Of a stretch of 58,869 bases of DNA, positions 26,270-35,126 are shown in pieces. Position 1 is the first letter of the stretch; every line of letters starts with the position of its first letter. The DNA lies in NCBI GenBank assembly GCA_002390455.1, contig DGPN01000060.1, forward strand, positions 5,089 through 63,957, read 5' to 3'. A model generated the notes under the pieces. The model saw nothing but the letters and a program-made list of their open reading frames with translations. It had not been told where the DNA came from and ran no database searches. The stretch is from Flavobacteriaceae bacterium UBA4439 (lineage in GTDB: Bacteria > Bacteroidota > Bacteroidia > Flavobacteriales > Flavobacteriaceae). Position numbers and translations under genes: made by a program.

Positions 26270-27556
26270 TTATTGATTTGAGGCCTTTTCCATTTTAGAT
26301 CGAATGGCTTCCAAAGCCAAATCACCTATACTTCCCAAATGGGTATGTGATAAGTTTTTGTGGGGTTGATAGTCACCATTGGCAATGGCTTCTCCCATTT
26401 TTTTATAGGCATCTCTGAAAGGCATTCCCCCCTTGACCCATTCGTTTAGCGTATCCACACTAAAAACATATTGGTATTTCGGATCTTCCAAAATATTTTC
26501 TCTGACCTGTATTTCCTTCAAGCTGAAAGTAAAAAGGTCCAAACAAGCCTTAAGGTCTTCAATGGCCTCAATTATGGGGCCTTTGGCCAATTGCATTTCT
26601 CGGTGATAGCCAGAGGGGAGGTTGGTCATCAGTAAAGCGAGTTGGTTGGGTAAACCCTGCAACAAATTGCACTTTCCTCTGATGAGTTCAAACACATCTG
26701 GATTTTTCTTGTGGGGCATGATACTAGAACCCGTTGTCAACGCTTCTGGAAAACTCACGAAGTTGTGTTCTTGACCCATATAAAGGCACAGGTCCATCGC
26801 CAATTTTGAGAGGGTAGCCGCCAAGGAGGCCATGGCGGTGGCAGTCGTTTTTTCTGCTTTGCCTCTACTCATTTGGGCTGCAATGACATTGTATTTTAAA
26901 TCGCCAAAACCCATACTTTTTGTCGTGGACTTTCTGTCAATGGGAAAAGAACTGCCAAAACCTGCAGCGCTACCCAACGGATTTTGATCCACGATTTGAT
27001 AAGCTCCATTAAGCAGCATAACATCGTCAACCAAAGTTTCTGCATAGGCAGAAAACCATAAGCCAAAAGAAGAAGGCATGGCCACCTGAAAATGAGTATA
27101 GCCAGGCAAAAAATGATTTTTATGTTGCTCCGCCAAATCCATCAACAACTCAAAAAAGCTGTGGGCGAGTCCTTTAATCGTTTCAATCTCGGCCTTAAGA
27201 TACAAATGAAGGGCAACCAATACCTGATCATTTCTTGATCTAGCCGTATGGATTTTTTTACCCAAATCTCCGAGTTTTTGGGTCAAAACATACTCTATTT
27301 TGGAGTGCATGTCTTCAAACTCAGTTTCGATGACAAAATCTCCATTTTTGGCATCGTTTTTCAAATCCTCCAACACACTGACAAGCTGATTAGACTCGGC
27401 TTGGGACAATATGCCGATTTCGGACAACATCTGCGCATGAGCAATGGATGCTTGGCAGTCATAGGCAGCCAAGTAGAGATCATATTCTCGATCTTTTCCC
27501 ACCGTAAAATGATCTATTTTTTGGTGTGGGGCTTGGTTTTTTTGCCAGAGTTTCAT
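26270..27556 (-). CDS. argH: Argininosuccinate lyase
   Basis: 428 aa. It splits argininosuccinate into arginine and fumarate. The fumarase-superfamily signature TTGSSIMPHKKNPDVFE carries the catalytic serine loop; HTARSRNDQVL and GYTHFQVAMPSSFG are further signatures. It is somewhat shorter than the common 450-470 aa. It is the last gene of the arginine operon, starting 2 bp after the argE stop. Confidence 0.95.
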   Translation of the reverse strand: MKLWQKNQAPHQKIDHFTVGKDREYDLYLAAYDCQASIAHAQMLSEIGILSQAESNQLVSVLEDLKNDAKNGDFVIETEFEDMHSKIEYVLTQKLGDLGKKIHTARSRNDQVLVALHLYLKAEIETIKGLAHSFFELLMDLAEQHKNHFLPGYTHFQVAMPSSFGLWFSAYAETLVDDVMLLNGAYQIVDQNPLGSAAGFGSSFPIDRKSTTKSMGFGDLKYNVIAAQMSRGKAEKTTATAMASLAATLSKLAMDLCLYMGQEHNFVSFPEALTTGSSIMPHKKNPDVFELIRGKCNLLQGLPNQLALLMTNLPSGYHREMQLAKGPIIEAIEDLKACLDLFTFSLKEIQVRENILEDPKYQYVFSVDTLNEWVKGGMPFRDAYKKMGEAIANGDYQPHKNLSHTHLGSIGDLALEAIRSKMEKASNQ

Positions 27557-27558
27557 GA

Positions 27559-28614
27559 TTAAAGTATTTTTTTTAATAATTGGATGTAAATTTCAATAGC
27601 CTCTTCGATTTCATGTACAAAGATATATTCATTAGCCGAATGAGATCTTGTGGACAGTCCAGGACCCATTTTGAGGGATGGACATTCCAGCGCTGCCTGA
27701 TCAGATAGGGTAGGGGAACCATAAGTCTTTCTACCCAATGCAACTCCAGCTTGTACCAACTCATGTTCCATTCCTATGGAAGAGGAATTGAGGTGTAATG
27801 ATCTGGGTGTCATCTCACATGGAGCGGCTTCAGTGAGTATTTTAGCCAATTCTTCGTTGCTGTATTGGTCGTTAACCCTTACGTCCACTACCAAATCCAC
27901 ACTGGCAGGAACCACATTGTGTTCTTTTCCCGCATTGACTTGGGTAACAGTGATTTTGACATCCCCCAAAAAATCGGATTGCTTTTCCAGTGAAAAGTTT
28001 TGAAACCACTCCAATACCATGGGAAGTTTCATGATGGGATTGTCATCATTTGGGTGAGCAGCATGACCAGGAGTCCCTTTGATGATAGCATCAAAAACGA
28101 GCAAACCTTTTTCCGCCACTGCCAAATGCATTTCGGTGGGCTCCCCCACTATGGCCACATCGATTTTAGGCAAGAGGGAGAGCAGCCCTCTGAGACTATC
28201 TTGTCCGGCAATTTCCTCCTCTGCCGAGGCGGCCACCACTAGATTGTATTTTGAGTCTTCAACCTCATAGTAGTGGGTGAACAAGGCGATAAGAGAAACC
28301 AAGGCACCTCCGGCATCGTTACTGCCCAAACCGTAAAGTTTCCCATCCTCTATTTTGGGTTCAAAAGGATCGTTGGTGTAGGCTGCATTGGGTTTTACCG
28401 TATCGTGATGAGAATTGAGTAAAAGGGTAGGTTTTTGGGCGTCAAAAGTTTTGTTTTGTGCCCAAATATTATTTCCCGATCGCTGATATGAAATACCGTA
28501 ATGGTCAAACCATTGTCCAATCCTGTCGGCCGTTTTGTCCTCCTCTTGTGAAAAAGAGGGGGTGGCTATCAAATCCTTTAATAAATCAATTGCTGCTGCA
28601 GTTAGCTCCTTCAT
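27559..28614 (-). CDS. argE: N-acetyl/N-succinyl-ornithine or -citrulline deacylase, M20 family
   Basis: 351 aa zinc amidohydrolase. Metal ligands are visible in LLNSHHDTVKP and SNDAGG, the general base in SAEEEIAGQ, VGEPTEM follows, and the last ligand is the His in STRSHSANEY. It removes the N-acyl group late in arginine synthesis. Because the transcarbamoylase upstream is the succinylornithine type, the substrate here is probably N-succinylcitrulline rather than N-acetylornithine; that is inference from the pathway. It starts 1 bp after the argB stop. Confidence 0.88.
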   Translation of the reverse strand: MKELTAAAIDLLKDLIATPSFSQEEDKTADRIGQWFDHYGISYQRSGNNIWAQNKTFDAQKPTLLLNSHHDTVKPNAAYTNDPFEPKIEDGKLYGLGSNDAGGALVSLIALFTHYYEVEDSKYNLVVAASAEEEIAGQDSLRGLLSLLPKIDVAIVGEPTEMHLAVAEKGLLVFDAIIKGTPGHAAHPNDDNPIMKLPMVLEWFQNFSLEKQSDFLGDVKITVTQVNAGKEHNVVPASVDLVVDVRVNDQYSNEELAKILTEAAPCEMTPRSLHLNSSSIGMEHELVQAGVALGRKTYGSPTLSDQAALECPSLKMGPGLSTRSHSANEYIFVHEIEEAIEIYIQLLKKIL

Positions 28615-28615
28615 C

Positions 28616-29389
28616 CTATAAAATTAAAGTAGTATGTTTCGTTTTCCCAGAGATCATTTTCGGTGCTCCAATTTTGACTTGAGCAACTCCATTTTGCAAA
28701 GCGTCTAGGCAGTTGTCAATTTTAGGGATCATACCAGAGTGAATGACTTGCTCCGTTTTTAGTTTTTTGTATTTTTCGAGGGTGATGGTTTCAATCACGC
28801 TGTCGTCGTCGTCAATATCCTTCAAAACTCCTTGCTTTTCAAAACAATACCATAATGACACCTCAAACAATGACGACAAATTCTGCGCCAAGGTGGCGGC
28901 AATGGTATCGGCATTGGTGTTGAGGAGTTGTCCTTTTTGGTCGTGTGTAATGGCACAACATACTGGGGTGTATTCTCCTTTGAGTAACATTTGAAATAAA
29001 TCGTTATTGATACCAACTACATCCCCTACAAAACCATAGTCAATTGATTTTACGGGTCTTTTTACGGCTTGAATGGCGTTGCCATCGGCTCCCGTGAGTC
29101 CCAAGGCATTGCACCCTAAATTTTGCAATTGGGCCACAATATTTTTATTGATTTTACCCCCATAAACCATGGTAATGATGTCGAGGTTTTGAGCATCGGT
29201 GATTCTTCTGCCTTCTATCATTTGAACTGGAATGTCCATTTTTTCGGCCATGGCAGTGGCTTTTTTACCCCCTCCGTGTACCAAAATCTTGGAGCCTTTC
29301 ATTTGGGCAAAGTCGATGAGGAAGGATTGCAGTGCTTCTGCATCTTCAATGACGTTTCCTCCGATTTTGACCACCGATAGTTTATCCAT
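28616..29389 (-). CDS. argB: N-acylglutamate kinase (acetylglutamate kinase family)
   Basis: 257 aa amino-acid kinase. VVKIGGNVIED is the phosphate-binding start, KILVHGGGKKATAMAEK the substrate loop and GLTGADGNAI a conserved interior segment. It phosphorylates N-acetylglutamate, here possibly N-succinylglutamate. The short N-terminus, without the extra helix of arginine-inhibited kinases, suggests that it is not an allosteric hexamer. It overlaps the transcarbamoylase gene by 8 bp. Confidence 0.92.
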   Translation of the reverse strand: MDKLSVVKIGGNVIEDAEALQSFLIDFAQMKGSKILVHGGGKKATAMAEKMDIPVQMIEGRRITDAQNLDIITMVYGGKINKNIVAQLQNLGCNALGLTGADGNAIQAVKRPVKSIDYGFVGDVVGINNDLFQMLLKGEYTPVCCAITHDQKGQLLNTNADTIAATLAQNLSSLFEVSLWYCFEKQGVLKDIDDDDSVIETITLEKYKKLKTEQVIHSGMIPKIDNCLDALQNGVAQVKIGAPKMISGKTKHTTLIL

Positions 29390-30329
29390 TTTCCAAAATT
29401 TGTTTTAGCACAGCTTGTGCGGAATAAATTCTATTTTGTGACTGCTGGATTACCAGAGAATTAGGACTGTCGAGTACGCCATCGGCGGCAACAATATTTC
29501 TTCTGATGGGCAGACAATGCATGAACTTACCATTGTTGGTCAATTGCATTTTTTCAGGGGTAATCATCCATTTATCATCACTTCTTAATATCTGTCCATA
29601 GTGCTCATAGGAACACCAGTTTTTGGTATAGACAAAATCTGCTTCTTCCAATGCCTCTTTCTGGTTGGTGGTACAGGTGATCCCTTCTGTGATTTTAGGG
29701 TTAAGGGCATAACCTTCAGGATGGGCAATCACAAAATCGGTATCCATATGTTTCATCATTTTCGTAAAAGAATTTCCTACTGCATGAGGCAGTGCTTTAG
29801 GATGAGGAGCCCAACTCAATACGACTTTGGGTTTGTGTGTGGGTTGAAATTCCTTGATTGTAATGGCATCTGCCAGGGCTTGAAGCGGATGAGCCGTTGC
29901 ACTTTCCATATTGATGATGGGAACAGAAGCATATTGGGCAAAGCTTCTCAATACGATTTCTGCTTCGTCTTTTTCTTTGTCGGAGAGGGAAGCAAAGGCT
30001 CTGATGGCCACCATATCGCAGTATTGGGAAACGACAGCAGCCGCTTCTTTCACATGCTCAGATCGCAATCCACTCATCTTGGTTCCGTCTTCAAATTCCA
30101 ATGCCCAAGACTCTTGACTAAAATTCATAACCATGGTGGGGAGTCCCAGATTTTGGGCCGCTTTTTGGGTGCTCAGTCGGGTTCTAAGACTCGGATTGAA
30201 AAACAACAAGCCTAGGGTTTTGCCCTTGCCCAAACCCTCTGATTGAGTGGGATTCTTTTTTAAATCCATTGCCAAATCGAGGGTGTGATTAAAATCAGGT
30301 AAATCCGCTAAGGTGATAAAATGTTTCAT
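29382..30329 (-). CDS. argF': N-succinylornithine carbamoyltransferase
   Basis: 315 aa. The carbamoyl-phosphate loop is FFNPSLRTRLS, where ordinary OTCases have 'STRTR'; the other conserved blocks are ATAHPLQALAD and MHCLPIRRN. The closest remembered relative is the Bacteroides fragilis succinylornithine enzyme, which shares 'SLRTRLSTQKAA' and ends similarly. In that family the residue at position 90 sets acyl preference: Pro90 in the Bacteroides enzyme, Glu92 in the Xanthomonas acetylornithine enzyme. Here it is Ser90 (GLRSEHVKEA). Loss of the Glu points to N-succinylornithine. The start overlaps the argD stop by 4 bp. Confidence 0.9.
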   Translation of the reverse strand: MKHFITLADLPDFNHTLDLAMDLKKNPTQSEGLGKGKTLGLLFFNPSLRTRLSTQKAAQNLGLPTMVMNFSQESWALEFEDGTKMSGLRSEHVKEAAAVVSQYCDMVAIRAFASLSDKEKDEAEIVLRSFAQYASVPIINMESATAHPLQALADAITIKEFQPTHKPKVVLSWAPHPKALPHAVGNSFTKMMKHMDTDFVIAHPEGYALNPKITEGITCTTNQKEALEEADFVYTKNWCSYEHYGQILRSDDKWMITPEKMQLTNNGKFMHCLPIRRNIVAADGVLDSPNSLVIQQSQNRIYSAQAVLKQILENG

Positions 30330-31447
30330 AGTAAATCTTCTAATGCATCAAAAAGCTGATCAAAATGTACTTTTTGAACGGTCAATGGCGGAAGGATTCG
30401 CAATACGTTTTTGTTGCTACTGCCTCCGGTAAATATCTTTTTTTCATAGATGAGCCTTTTTCTCAAGGGCCCAACTTCAAAGTCAAACTCCAATCCCAGC
30501 ATCAGTCCACGACCTTTGATCTTGGCGCCTTTTATTTTTTCCGCCTTGCTTCTGAAATAGGTTTCCATCGCTTTGGCATGTTGTTGGAGCTTGTCTTTTT
30601 TGAGAATTTCCAAAACTGCCAATGAGGCAGTACAGGCCAGGTGATTTCCTCCAAAAGTGGTCCCCAACATACCGTATTTGGGTTTAACATCGGGGTGAAC
30701 CAATATACCTCCTATGGGAAAACCATTACCCATTCCTTTGGCCATTGTAATGACATGAGGCTTGATATTGTTGTTTTGAAAAGCAAAAAAGGTTCCAGAT
30801 CTGGAAAAACCAGATTGCACCTCATCTGCTATCAAGGCAGTTTCGTATTGCTGGCATAGTTGTTCCATTTTCAACACAAAATCATCCTGAGGCATATCCA
30901 GTCCACCTACGCCCTGAATGGGTTCGAAAATGACCGCACAAACATCGCCTTTTTGCAATTCTTTTTCCAATGCATGCGCATCGTTAAAGGGAATAAAACT
31001 TACTTCTTGCTGTTGATTCAGTGGGGCATTGATGTTTTGGTTGTCTGTCGCCGCAACAGCCGCTGAGGTTCTTCCATGAAAGGCATTTTTAAAAGCCACT
31101 ACTCTTTTCTTTCCAGTGTGAAAAGAGGCCAATTTAAGGGCGTTTTCATTGGCTTCGGCTCCAGAGCTGCACAGGAACAGTTGGTAGTCGTGTAAACAAG
31201 ATTGTTCCCCGATTTCATCTGCCAATTGCTGTTGGAGTGGGTTTTCTACCGCATTGGAATAAAAGGCAATTTTATTCAATTGTTCCTGCAGTCGGTTGAT
31301 ATAATGGGGGTGACTGTGACCTACGGAAATAACCGCATGGCCTCCGTAAAGATCCAAATATTCCGTTCCCGCCTCATCGTAAACATGGACATCTTTTGCC
31401 TTAACAGGGCAAACTTCATAGAGTGGGTAAACGTCAAATAGTTTCAT
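30326..31447 (-). CDS. argD: N-acylornithine aminotransferase
   Basis: 373 aa class-III PLP aminotransferase. The PLP lysine is in ITMAKGMGNGFPIGG, with LFLCSSGAEANENALKLA and ALIADEVQSGFSR around the cofactor. It transaminates the N-acylglutamate semialdehyde made by ArgC. It overlaps proC by 4 bp upstream and argF' by 4 bp downstream, so translation is tightly coupled. Somewhat shorter than E. coli ArgD, at the usual length for Bacteroidota. Confidence 0.93.
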   Translation of the reverse strand: MKLFDVYPLYEVCPVKAKDVHVYDEAGTEYLDLYGGHAVISVGHSHPHYINRLQEQLNKIAFYSNAVENPLQQQLADEIGEQSCLHDYQLFLCSSGAEANENALKLASFHTGKKRVVAFKNAFHGRTSAAVAATDNQNINAPLNQQQEVSFIPFNDAHALEKELQKGDVCAVIFEPIQGVGGLDMPQDDFVLKMEQLCQQYETALIADEVQSGFSRSGTFFAFQNNNIKPHVITMAKGMGNGFPIGGILVHPDVKPKYGMLGTTFGGNHLACTASLAVLEILKKDKLQQHAKAMETYFRSKAEKIKGAKIKGRGLMLGLEFDFEVGPLRKRLIYEKKIFTGGSSNKNVLRILPPLTVQKVHFDQLFDALEDLL

Positions 31448-32238
31448 TGCATTTTAATTTCATTAATTTTTTCAAATGAGGCCATCAAACCTTTAATGAG
31501 TGATGAGCTCAGTCCTTGATGTTCCATTTCGTTCAATCCGGTAATGGTACATCCTTGTGGTGTGGTGACTTTGTCGATTTCGGTTTCGGGATGGGAGTCG
31601 GTCTCAATCAACAGACTGGCCGCACCCAGAGCGGTAAACATAGACATACGCATGGATTCGTCAGCATCAAAACCCATCTGTACCCCTCCTTGTGTTGTGG
31701 CACGAATCAATCGCATCCAAAAAGCAATCCCACTGGCACAAACTACTGTGGCTGCCTGCATTTGTTTTTCAGCAATTTTGATGGTGGTTCCCAAACCGTT
31801 AAATATGGCCTCTGCAATGGCAATCCTCTTTTCTCCCACTGTATTGGAACACAAACAAGTCATGGATTTTCCAACTGAAATAGCAGTGTTGGGCATGCTT
31901 CTGATGATGGGGTAGTTGTCTCCCACCTTTTCTTCCATTCGTTGGATACTGTAGCCAGTGATGGCAGATATCAAGACGTGCTTGTCTGTCAAGACCTCTT
32001 TGATTTCCTCCAAGATACGATCAAACTGTCGGGGCTGTACCGTAAAGATGATGATGTCCGAGTTTTTTACAGCCTCTTGATTGTTTGAAGTAATTTTTAC
32101 GTTGTTATATTCTTCCCATTTTTTGATTTCACTAAGATCTCTTTTGGTCAAGTAAAGTGAAGTATAGGTATTGTTGTATACCAATCCTTTGGCAATACTC
32201 AATCCCAAATTTCCCGATCCGATGATGGCTATTTTCAT
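31444..32238 (-). CDS. proC: Pyrroline-5-carboxylate reductase
   Basis: 264 aa from the chosen ATG at 32236-32238 (MKIAIIGSGNLGLSIAKGL). A longer frame back to 32301 adds an unlikely basic leader that overlaps argC, so it was not used. The Rossmann loop GSGNLG is at the very start; AATVVCASGIAFWMRLI and the C-terminal GCTITGLNEME segment match the P5CR dimer domain. It makes proline from pyrroline-5-carboxylate. Its place between argC and argD is odd for a proline gene and ties proline synthesis to arginine operon control. Confidence 0.92.
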   Translation of the reverse strand: MKIAIIGSGNLGLSIAKGLVYNNTYTSLYLTKRDLSEIKKWEEYNNVKITSNNQEAVKNSDIIIFTVQPRQFDRILEEIKEVLTDKHVLISAITGYSIQRMEEKVGDNYPIIRSMPNTAISVGKSMTCLCSNTVGEKRIAIAEAIFNGLGTTIKIAEKQMQAATVVCASGIAFWMRLIRATTQGGVQMGFDADESMRMSMFTALGAASLLIETDSHPETEIDKVTTPQGCTITGLNEMEHQGLSSSLIKGLMASFEKINEIKMQ

Positions 32239-32255
32239 TTTTTTTCTTTTAAATT

Positions 32256-33215
32256 TTAAAATACACTTGCTTTGAGTTGCAGTCCCAAATCCTCTTCCCA
32301 TCCCATGATGAGATTTAAATTCTGAATGGCTTGACCAGAAGCACCTTTAAGTAAATTATCAATGACCGAAGTGATCAATAATTGGTCTTCGTATTGATGA
32401 AGGTGAACGACACAGTGGTTGGTGTTGACCACTTGTTTTAGGGTCAGTTCCTTGTCCGACACATGAGTAAAAGGATGTGTTTTGTAAAACTCCTTATACA
32501 TTTCCACGGCCTGTTGGAGCTCGCCATCAAAACTGGTATAGCAACTGGCAAAAATTCCTCTTGTAAAATTCCCTCTTTGAGGGAGGAAATAGATTTTAGG
32601 GTCACCCAAAGTTTCTCCGATTTCACCCAAATGCTGATGGGTAAAAGGCTTGTACCACGAAACATTGTTGTTTCTCCAGCTGAAGTGTCCTGTAGGACTT
32701 AATCCCACTCCTGCTCCTGTACTCCCTGTAGTGGCATTGACATGGACGGCCTCTTGAATCATTCCCGCTTTGGACAAAGGCAAAAGGGCCAATTGAATGG
32801 CAGTAGCAAAACAACCAGGATTGGCTACAGCATTGGCTTTTTCTATGCTTGATCTTTGGTTTTCCGGTAAACCGTAAACAAAATCATATCCTTGGAATTG
32901 AGCGTCTTTTGTCAATCTAAAATCGTTACTCAAATCAATGATGATTGTTTTTTCAGAGAATTGATTTTTTTCCAAAAATCCAACCGACTTACCATGCCCC
33001 ACACAAAGGAATACCACATCCACCTCTGGATTGATGGTTCCCGTAAAGTCTGGCGCTCCTGCCCCCAACAAATCGGAATGTGTATCGTGGAGTGGCGTTC
33101 CAGGTCGGGTGGTGCTGAATACAAAATCCAACTCCAATGCTGGATGATGCATTACCAGTCGAATCAATTCTCCTCCAGTATAACCCGATCCCCCTATGAT
33201 TCCTACTTTCTTCAT
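32256..33215 (-). CDS. argC: N-acyl-gamma-glutamyl-phosphate reductase
   Basis: 319 aa. The NADP loop is IIGGSGYTGGELIRL, the catalytic cysteine lies in ANPGCFATAIQLAL and the substrate segment is GSTGAGVGLSP. It reduces the acylglutamyl phosphate made by ArgB. The start overlaps the argG stop by 4 bp; proC follows after 17 bp. Confidence 0.95.
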   Translation of the reverse strand: MKKVGIIGGSGYTGGELIRLVMHHPALELDFVFSTTRPGTPLHDTHSDLLGAGAPDFTGTINPEVDVVFLCVGHGKSVGFLEKNQFSEKTIIIDLSNDFRLTKDAQFQGYDFVYGLPENQRSSIEKANAVANPGCFATAIQLALLPLSKAGMIQEAVHVNATTGSTGAGVGLSPTGHFSWRNNNVSWYKPFTHQHLGEIGETLGDPKIYFLPQRGNFTRGIFASCYTSFDGELQQAVEMYKEFYKTHPFTHVSDKELTLKQVVNTNHCVVHLHQYEDQLLITSVIDNLLKGASGQAIQNLNLIMGWEEDLGLQLKASVF

Positions 33216-34402
33216 TTTTCTTTGTTTACGAATTGGTGGATTTTATTTTGATTGGAGAGTAATTTAATGAAACCTTTGGCATCATCGGCTGACCAACCTT
33301 TGTTTTCCTCCCCATAGCTTCCAAAAGCAGCATTCATCAGATCGTGATCTGATTCGATTCCATTTAGCTCAAACCTGTAGGGGTGCAGGGTAACGAATAC
33401 TTTTCCGCTTACTGTTGCTTGACTGTTGTACAAAAAGGCCTCCAAGTCTCGCATCACAGGGTCCAAGTATTGTCCTTCGTGTAGGAGCATTCCATAAAAA
33501 TTACCCAGTTGTTCTTTCTGGAACTGTTGCCATTTACTTAAAGTGTGTTTTTCGAGCAGGTGATGTGCTTTAATGATCAAAAGAGGGGCAGCGGCTTCAA
33601 AACCAACCCTGCCTTTGATACCTATTATGGTATCTCCAACATGGATGTCTCTGCCAATGCCAAATTTTTTGGCTTGCTCTTGTAATTTGATGATGTTATT
33701 GACCGGATTGTCCATCTGGCCATCGATACCGATCAGTTCCCCTTTTTCAAAATGAAGGCTTACTTTTTCAGATGATTTTTTTTCAACCTGAGAGGGATAG
33801 GCCGATTCAGGAAGACTGTCCTTTGAGGTCAAAGTTTCCTTCCCACCCACACTGGTTCCCCACAAGCCTTGGTTGATAGAGTACTGTGCCTTTTCCCATG
33901 ACAAGGCGACCCCGTTTTCTTTAAGAAAAGCAATTTCTGCTTCTCTGGAAAGCTGCTGGTCTCTGATGGGGGTGATGATTTCAATATCGGGAGCCATGAC
34001 TTGAAAAATCAAATCAAATCTCACCTGATCATTCCCTGCCCCAGTACTTCCATGTGCAATAGCATCTGCTCCTATTTTTTTGGCATAAGCTGAGATTTCC
34101 ATCGCTTGTACTATTCGCTCAGCACTGACCGAAAGGGGATAGGTGTTGTTTTTAAGAACATTCCCAAAAATCAAATATTTGACCACCTTATTGTAAAAAG
34201 AGTCCAAGGCATTGATGGATTGATAGGTGTGTGCACCCATTTGCAAGGCTTTGGTTTTCATTTCGCCAATCTCGCTCTTATCAAAACCTCCCGTATTGAC
34301 ACTTATGGCGTGAACTTCATAACCTTCTTGAGAGAGTTTCATCAAACAGTAGGAGGTGTCTAAACCTCCGCTGTAAGCCAATACTAATTTTTTATGTTTC
34401 AT
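33212..34402 (-). CDS. argG: Argininosuccinate synthase
   Basis: 396 aa from ATG 34400-34402 (MKHKKLVLAYSGGLDTSY). The frame remains open to 34462, but that extension overlaps the preceding gene and precedes the conserved start, so it was rejected. The ATP loop SGGLDTS and the GSTGAGNDQVRFD segment are family signatures. It joins citrulline and aspartate. It is the second gene of the operon, 20 bp after the GNAT stop. Confidence 0.95.
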   Translation of the reverse strand: MKHKKLVLAYSGGLDTSYCLMKLSQEGYEVHAISVNTGGFDKSEIGEMKTKALQMGAHTYQSINALDSFYNKVVKYLIFGNVLKNNTYPLSVSAERIVQAMEISAYAKKIGADAIAHGSTGAGNDQVRFDLIFQVMAPDIEIITPIRDQQLSREAEIAFLKENGVALSWEKAQYSINQGLWGTSVGGKETLTSKDSLPESAYPSQVEKKSSEKVSLHFEKGELIGIDGQMDNPVNNIIKLQEQAKKFGIGRDIHVGDTIIGIKGRVGFEAAAPLLIIKAHHLLEKHTLSKWQQFQKEQLGNFYGMLLHEGQYLDPVMRDLEAFLYNSQATVSGKVFVTLHPYRFELNGIESDHDLMNAAFGSYGEENKGWSADDAKGFIKLLSNQNKIHQFVNKEK

Positions 34403-34422
34403 GATATTGTTTACTATATTTA

Positions 34423-34956
34423 TTAGTGTTTGGGGTCGTGCAACATGCCTGTACACAAACACATGGTCCTTTCGGTACGGGTGAGTACGTCATAATTTTT
34501 ACAGGTCTGACAGCCTTTCCAAAATTCAGGATCATCGGTCAATTCTGAGAAGGCGACGGGTTGGTAGCCCAATTCAAAATTGATACGCATTACAGCTTTT
34601 CCCGTGGTAATCCCAAAAATTTTGGCTTTGGGAAACTTTTCTAAGGACAAGTCGAAAACCTTTTGCTTGATTTGCTTGGCGAGTCCTTTTCCTCGGTGGT
34701 CGGGAGAGACAATCAACCCAGAATGGGCAACGTATTTTCCGTGTCCCCATATTTCGATATAGCAAAAGCCTGCGAATTTGTCGTTTTCTAAAGCAATTAC
34801 CGCATTTCCTGCTTCCATTTTTTTACTGATGTACTCAGGACTTCTTCGCGCAATGCCAGTACCTCGCATTTTGGCCGATTCGCCTATGCAGGTGCTGATA
34901 TCTCGAGCATGAATAATATGTTTTGAATTGGCAATAATCAATTCCATTATTGACAA
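34423..34956 (-). CDS. GNAT acyltransferase, probable N-succinyl/N-acetylglutamate synthase
   Basis: 177 aa. The acyl-CoA loop is visible as HRGKGLAKQIKQ (Q/RxxGxG/A pattern) after HSGLIVSPD, with beta-strand flanks typical of GNAT. It is the first gene of the arginine operon, the place for the enzyme that acylates glutamate; no classical argA or argJ is present. From memory, genetic work in Bacteroides thetaiotaomicron assigned N-succinylglutamate synthase to a GNAT gene in an arginine cluster. A cysteine-rich tail (Cys149, Cys152, Cys166, Cys168) looks like a metal site and is unusual for GNATs. The start is either Met1 or Met4 (MELIIANS). Confidence 0.75.
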   Translation of the reverse strand: MSIMELIIANSKHIIHARDISTCIGESAKMRGTGIARRSPEYISKKMEAGNAVIALENDKFAGFCYIEIWGHGKYVAHSGLIVSPDHRGKGLAKQIKQKVFDLSLEKFPKAKIFGITTGKAVMRINFELGYQPVAFSELTDDPEFWKGCQTCKNYDVLTRTERTMCLCTGMLHDPKH

Positions 34957-34974
34957 ATGTTTTTAGTTTGAAAA

Positions 34975-35120
34975 AATAGGTTACTAGTTTTGGAAGGTGA
35001 GACCGGACGCACCAGAGTCTCGAATAGAGAAATGTACCCGCTAGGGGCGGCGTGGACGAAGTGGAGCCGGACTAAATTTAGCGGCCGTTCCCAAGGAGTA
35101 TGTCGTTGCATCTTTCATTT
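34975..35120 (-). ncRNA. GC-rich structured 5' leader of the arginine operon (candidate riboswitch or attenuator)
   Basis: Between the predicted start site and the GNAT gene lies a GC-rich block in otherwise AT-rich sequence. On the minus strand it can form: GCCG-CUA-AAUU-UAG-(UC)-CGGC; CCGC-CCCUA-GCGG; UCUC-UAUUC-GAGA (35018-35030); and GGUG...CACC. A competing helix GAGAC/GUCUC (35017-35021 with 34999-35003) uses the same GAGA as the third hairpin, so the two exclude each other, which is a switch-like trait. I do not recognise it as TPP, cobalamin, FMN, SAM or a T-box. No clear terminator U-run follows; translational control is possible. Confidence 0.5.
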
Positions 35121-35126
35121 GAAGTG

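Noticed and set aside
29601..30215. 204-codon plus-strand frame opposite argF'
   Set aside because: Antisense shadow of a strongly recognised gene; its sequence is Phe/Cys-rich and resembles no protein.
32239..32301. Longer proC start
   Set aside because: The extension (MGRGFGTATQ...) overlaps argC and precedes the conserved MKIAIIGSGN start of the family.
34403..34462. Longer argG start
   Set aside because: It overlaps the GNAT gene; the family start MKHKKLVLAYSGG follows at 34402.
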